Below, piece after piece: positions 63,201-64,000 of a stretch of 64,000 bases of DNA. The notes beneath the pieces are model-generated. The model ran no database searches. It was not told where the DNA came from and worked only from the letters and a program-made list of their open reading frames with translations. How positions within the stretch are numbered: position 1 is the stretch's first letter; every line of letters starts with the position of its first letter. The translations under genes and the position numbers were made by a program. Source of the stretch: JADHOX01 sp038120515 (GTDB lineage Bacteria > Pseudomonadota > Alphaproteobacteria > Rickettsiales > JABIRX01); assembly GCA_038120515.1 (NCBI GenBank), contig JAYOLW010000002.1, forward strand, positions 1-64,000, written 5' to 3'.

Positions 63201-64000
63201 GATATGCAAAGTTTTCCAAAGACCATCGCTTTATTTCAGACATTTGTAAAAAAGCAGAGCTTTGATATCTCTGGATAAAGGCAAAGGCTGCTTCAAGCTC
63301 CTTAAAAAGAACCGTTTGCTCGGTTAATTGTAAAAACGATCGTAGTCTTTGAAATACATCATATTGATGTTCAACATGTGAAATTAATGGCAACAAAAGC
63401 AAAAACGGATTAAACTCTTCTATTTCGCCATTTAGCGAGACTTTTTCATAATCAAAACTTTGATGCTGTCTGGAACCTGCGAGCAGATCTAATTGATCTC
63501 TGGCTTTTGGTAAGACAATTTTACCATCTAACTTTAAAGCTAATATAGCATTTTGTACAAAACCAATATTTGCAAAAAAGTCTGTTTCATCTGACGGAAT
63601 GCTATTAACCTCACCATAAACAATAACTACTTCCGGATATTGCTCAACTATAGAATTAATAATAGCGAGAACCTGATGAGCGAAAAAAGTCTCAGCTTTG
63701 GCAAAGACATCAGATTTTATAAAAATGGCACCGTTCTCAGCCTTTGTTACCACAACTTGTCCAGTTAACCATTTATCAAGATCGTAATTTAACGGAATTA
63801 AAATCACAACCTCTTGACCATTTTGAACTCCTGCTAAAACGCTGCTTAAAACCGACTTTAAGCTTTTCTCGGCACCGTATCTTTTGTTTGATAATATATC
63901 GCTAACGGCATGCGCGAAATCTTCGACTTTACAAACACTAAGTAATTCGTTATCTGGCCTTAGAATCTTTACAAACTTGTTACCAGCTTTTAGATTATAT
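60286..64000 (-). CDS. large degenerate ankyrin-like protein, 5' end beyond the window
   Basis: A GTG at 63807 could start 1173 residues, but the frame stays open without a stop to the window edge and codes for sensible protein (YNLKAGNKFVKILRPDNE), so the gene is probably truncated at its start. Ankyrin-like units occur in the middle (YPINHAIINDSINTFKAFLEAQ, QNQLGLRPLDVMPG) and near 690-800 (DRLFYCARNGQLKELFYLLKNYPDIAD, APIMKLAAEKGLKDVVDLLHLRG). A low-complexity Lys/Glu/Ala/Ser-rich linker (about 830-1050) and a helical C-terminal domain follow, with a hydrophilic end. The start includes VILIPLNYDLDKW and FANIGFVQNAIL, weakly like ubiquitin-like-protease folds but without catalytic residues. 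Probably an accessory, possibly secreted protein. Confidence 0.75.
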   Translation of the reverse strand, partial: YNLKAGNKFVKILRPDNELLSVCKVEDFAHAVSDILSNKRYGAEKSLKSVLSSVLAGVQNGQEVVILIPLNYDLDKWLTGQVVVTKAENGAIFIKSDVFAKAETFFAHQVLAIINSIVEQYPEVVIVYGEVNSIPSDETDFFANIGFVQNAILALKLDGKIVLPKARDQLDLLAGSRQHQSFDYEKVSLNGEIEEFNPFLLLLPLISHVEHQYDVFQRLRSFLQLTEQTVLFKELEAAFAFIQRYQSSAFLQMSEIKRWSLENFAYQTLVALDGGKDVQVRSDGFDIFINFVEQILNITGRQEEAKAFKDKFVKVKKDWYLRAENWSLQSQLAVIENVKNARSIIELDQTLIHQHGYFDVAAILDSVSIMEKVLSFNSSDRAYPINHAIINDSINTFKAFLEAQPSLISQTNAQGNIMHLVMGSVFINGDSRFEILNYLISNHSVAVKEMLKAQNQLGLRPLDVMPGVNSLYALKVIMNRVKLGIDLNNPEDFKIFADINGPYSLDEREKLTRLYNHYFQFAPALTGEFNLSEAIDSAKLAHIWNWLNSKSFDPDLQEFASPSLTLALFTKDLKEQTSEWLQLFVDHGVGLNYEESPAYDMHIRKPVSALYCSLSQGLLLEAQILVNAGVVFKTEHLSWIPDGHPEMSEFVKLQAEQKIKPGYELLRKILDRGDKPLKEVLTNEYVSSLYQGSDQIEELSAIKEALFISKGSGKKKKKILKDDLTALQVLQIIPATFPESLSMYNPPKELITDRLFYCARNGQLKELFYLLKNYPDIADVRNNAGEFLVENVIKNYALTNSNAIKVIDLLITFEFSLETSVSKPFERQKKSGKQGKHKMQADSDTAPIMKLAAEKGLKDVVDLLHLRGVCFTDSAYQLIPEALKANFADHKARLDKDKEEANAQAKKSAQAADQLAEWLVAEETKNTNALKGGGGKEKAAPKRAQPKPELVSKDTKSAVIAKQTGLKDVKASEPEAKKDTISPEDMAAIERALKGDEEEEWITATQSRRKQKSPSSSKGQIHGKGDEGKTRTLTNLHDVQQPRQNLKLESSRKLPAATDAKFKNAAATEHRKIEEKDPISELNTVPTQSICVEASQKQTDKKPQLRKQQEVSADSRVMIEMQNKKIDQLEAHIFGKFHHVVKDEATKTISLFSNNAALKTAFVTGFNDYKFSFCEFIEQNKLHANLQEFRAAVIRFVENYEKPIEEFEKRFRDLYEMSERMAVHLKHSQKRDYGSGI

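Overview
The window is a gene-dense stretch of an AT-rich alphaproteobacterial chromosome, most likely from the order Rickettsiales or a close relative. This placement is inferred from a combination of features. There is a petABC bc1 complex and an aa3-type cytochrome oxidase split into coxB-coxA-ctaB and ctaG-coxC. There is a VirB2/VirB4 pair like the second VirB4 locus of the Rickettsiales Rvh type IV secretion system, a hemJ-rho neighbourhood, ThyX, two EamA transporters, and ankyrin and Sel1 repeat proteins. The gene set is richer than in Rickettsia itself: carA/carB, purA, ilvC, ilvE and a dipeptide epimerase suggest some pyrimidine, purine, branched-chain amino acid and cell-wall-peptide metabolism is kept. 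No tRNA, rRNA, CRISPR array, insertion sequence or phage gene was seen, and no gene-free stretch exceeds about 180 bases.

Layout. 0.1-3.4 kb: an alpha/beta hydrolase converging on a minus-strand group ilvE-rlmB-dipeptide epimerase. 3.5-11.4 kb: an Smr protein, an IalB-like protein, a small lipoprotein, ctaG, an NDUFA9-like reductase, coxC, purA, a dicarboxylate symporter, an ankyrin protein and a protein resembling a mitochondrial carrier. 11.4-28.3 kb, all minus: two EamA transporters and a small monooxygenase-like protein, petC-petB-petA, a 1486-residue protein of unknown function, rpmE, thiD, glmM, a 579-residue protein with paired hydrophobic hairpins, a lone pseudopilin, metG and holB. 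28.4-33.4 kb, plus: ilvC, a TraX-like protein, hemJ, rho, mdh. 33.4-38.9 kb: a CCA/poly(A) polymerase-family enzyme with an altered motif, two small proteins, then virB2-virB4 and a small unknown gene. 38.9-47.8 kb: carA-carB, coxB-coxA-ctaB-obgE. 47.9-53.8 kb: two adjacent accessory genes, a 1.5-kresidue Sel1 protein and a Cys-tailed protein. 53.8-64 kb: ispG, pheT, a YihY protein, thyX, an aldo/keto reductase and a large ankyrin-like protein that runs off the right edge.

The most unusual part is 47.9-53.8 kb. The two genes share a 15-nt identical leader ahead of the start codon and each has a strong sigma70-type promoter. They also share a module of about 60-70 residues (GVGNA ... W-SFC ... 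LYSF-NA--FS-AY) that I do not recognise. The second protein ends in a tail with twelve cysteines. I infer a pair of co-regulated, probably secreted, host-directed proteins. Several other large proteins without Sec signals and with hydrophilic C-termini (1486 aa, 579 aa, right-edge protein) could also be type IV secretion substrates.

Assembly notes. Five N runs interrupt genes. At three of them the bases on both sides are identical (9, 55 and 36 nt), and removing the Ns plus one copy restores a single reading frame. So mdh, the Sel1 gene and the Cys-tail gene are probably intact and the gaps are scaffolding artefacts. The other two, in coxC and ispG, appear longer than the family alignment allows.
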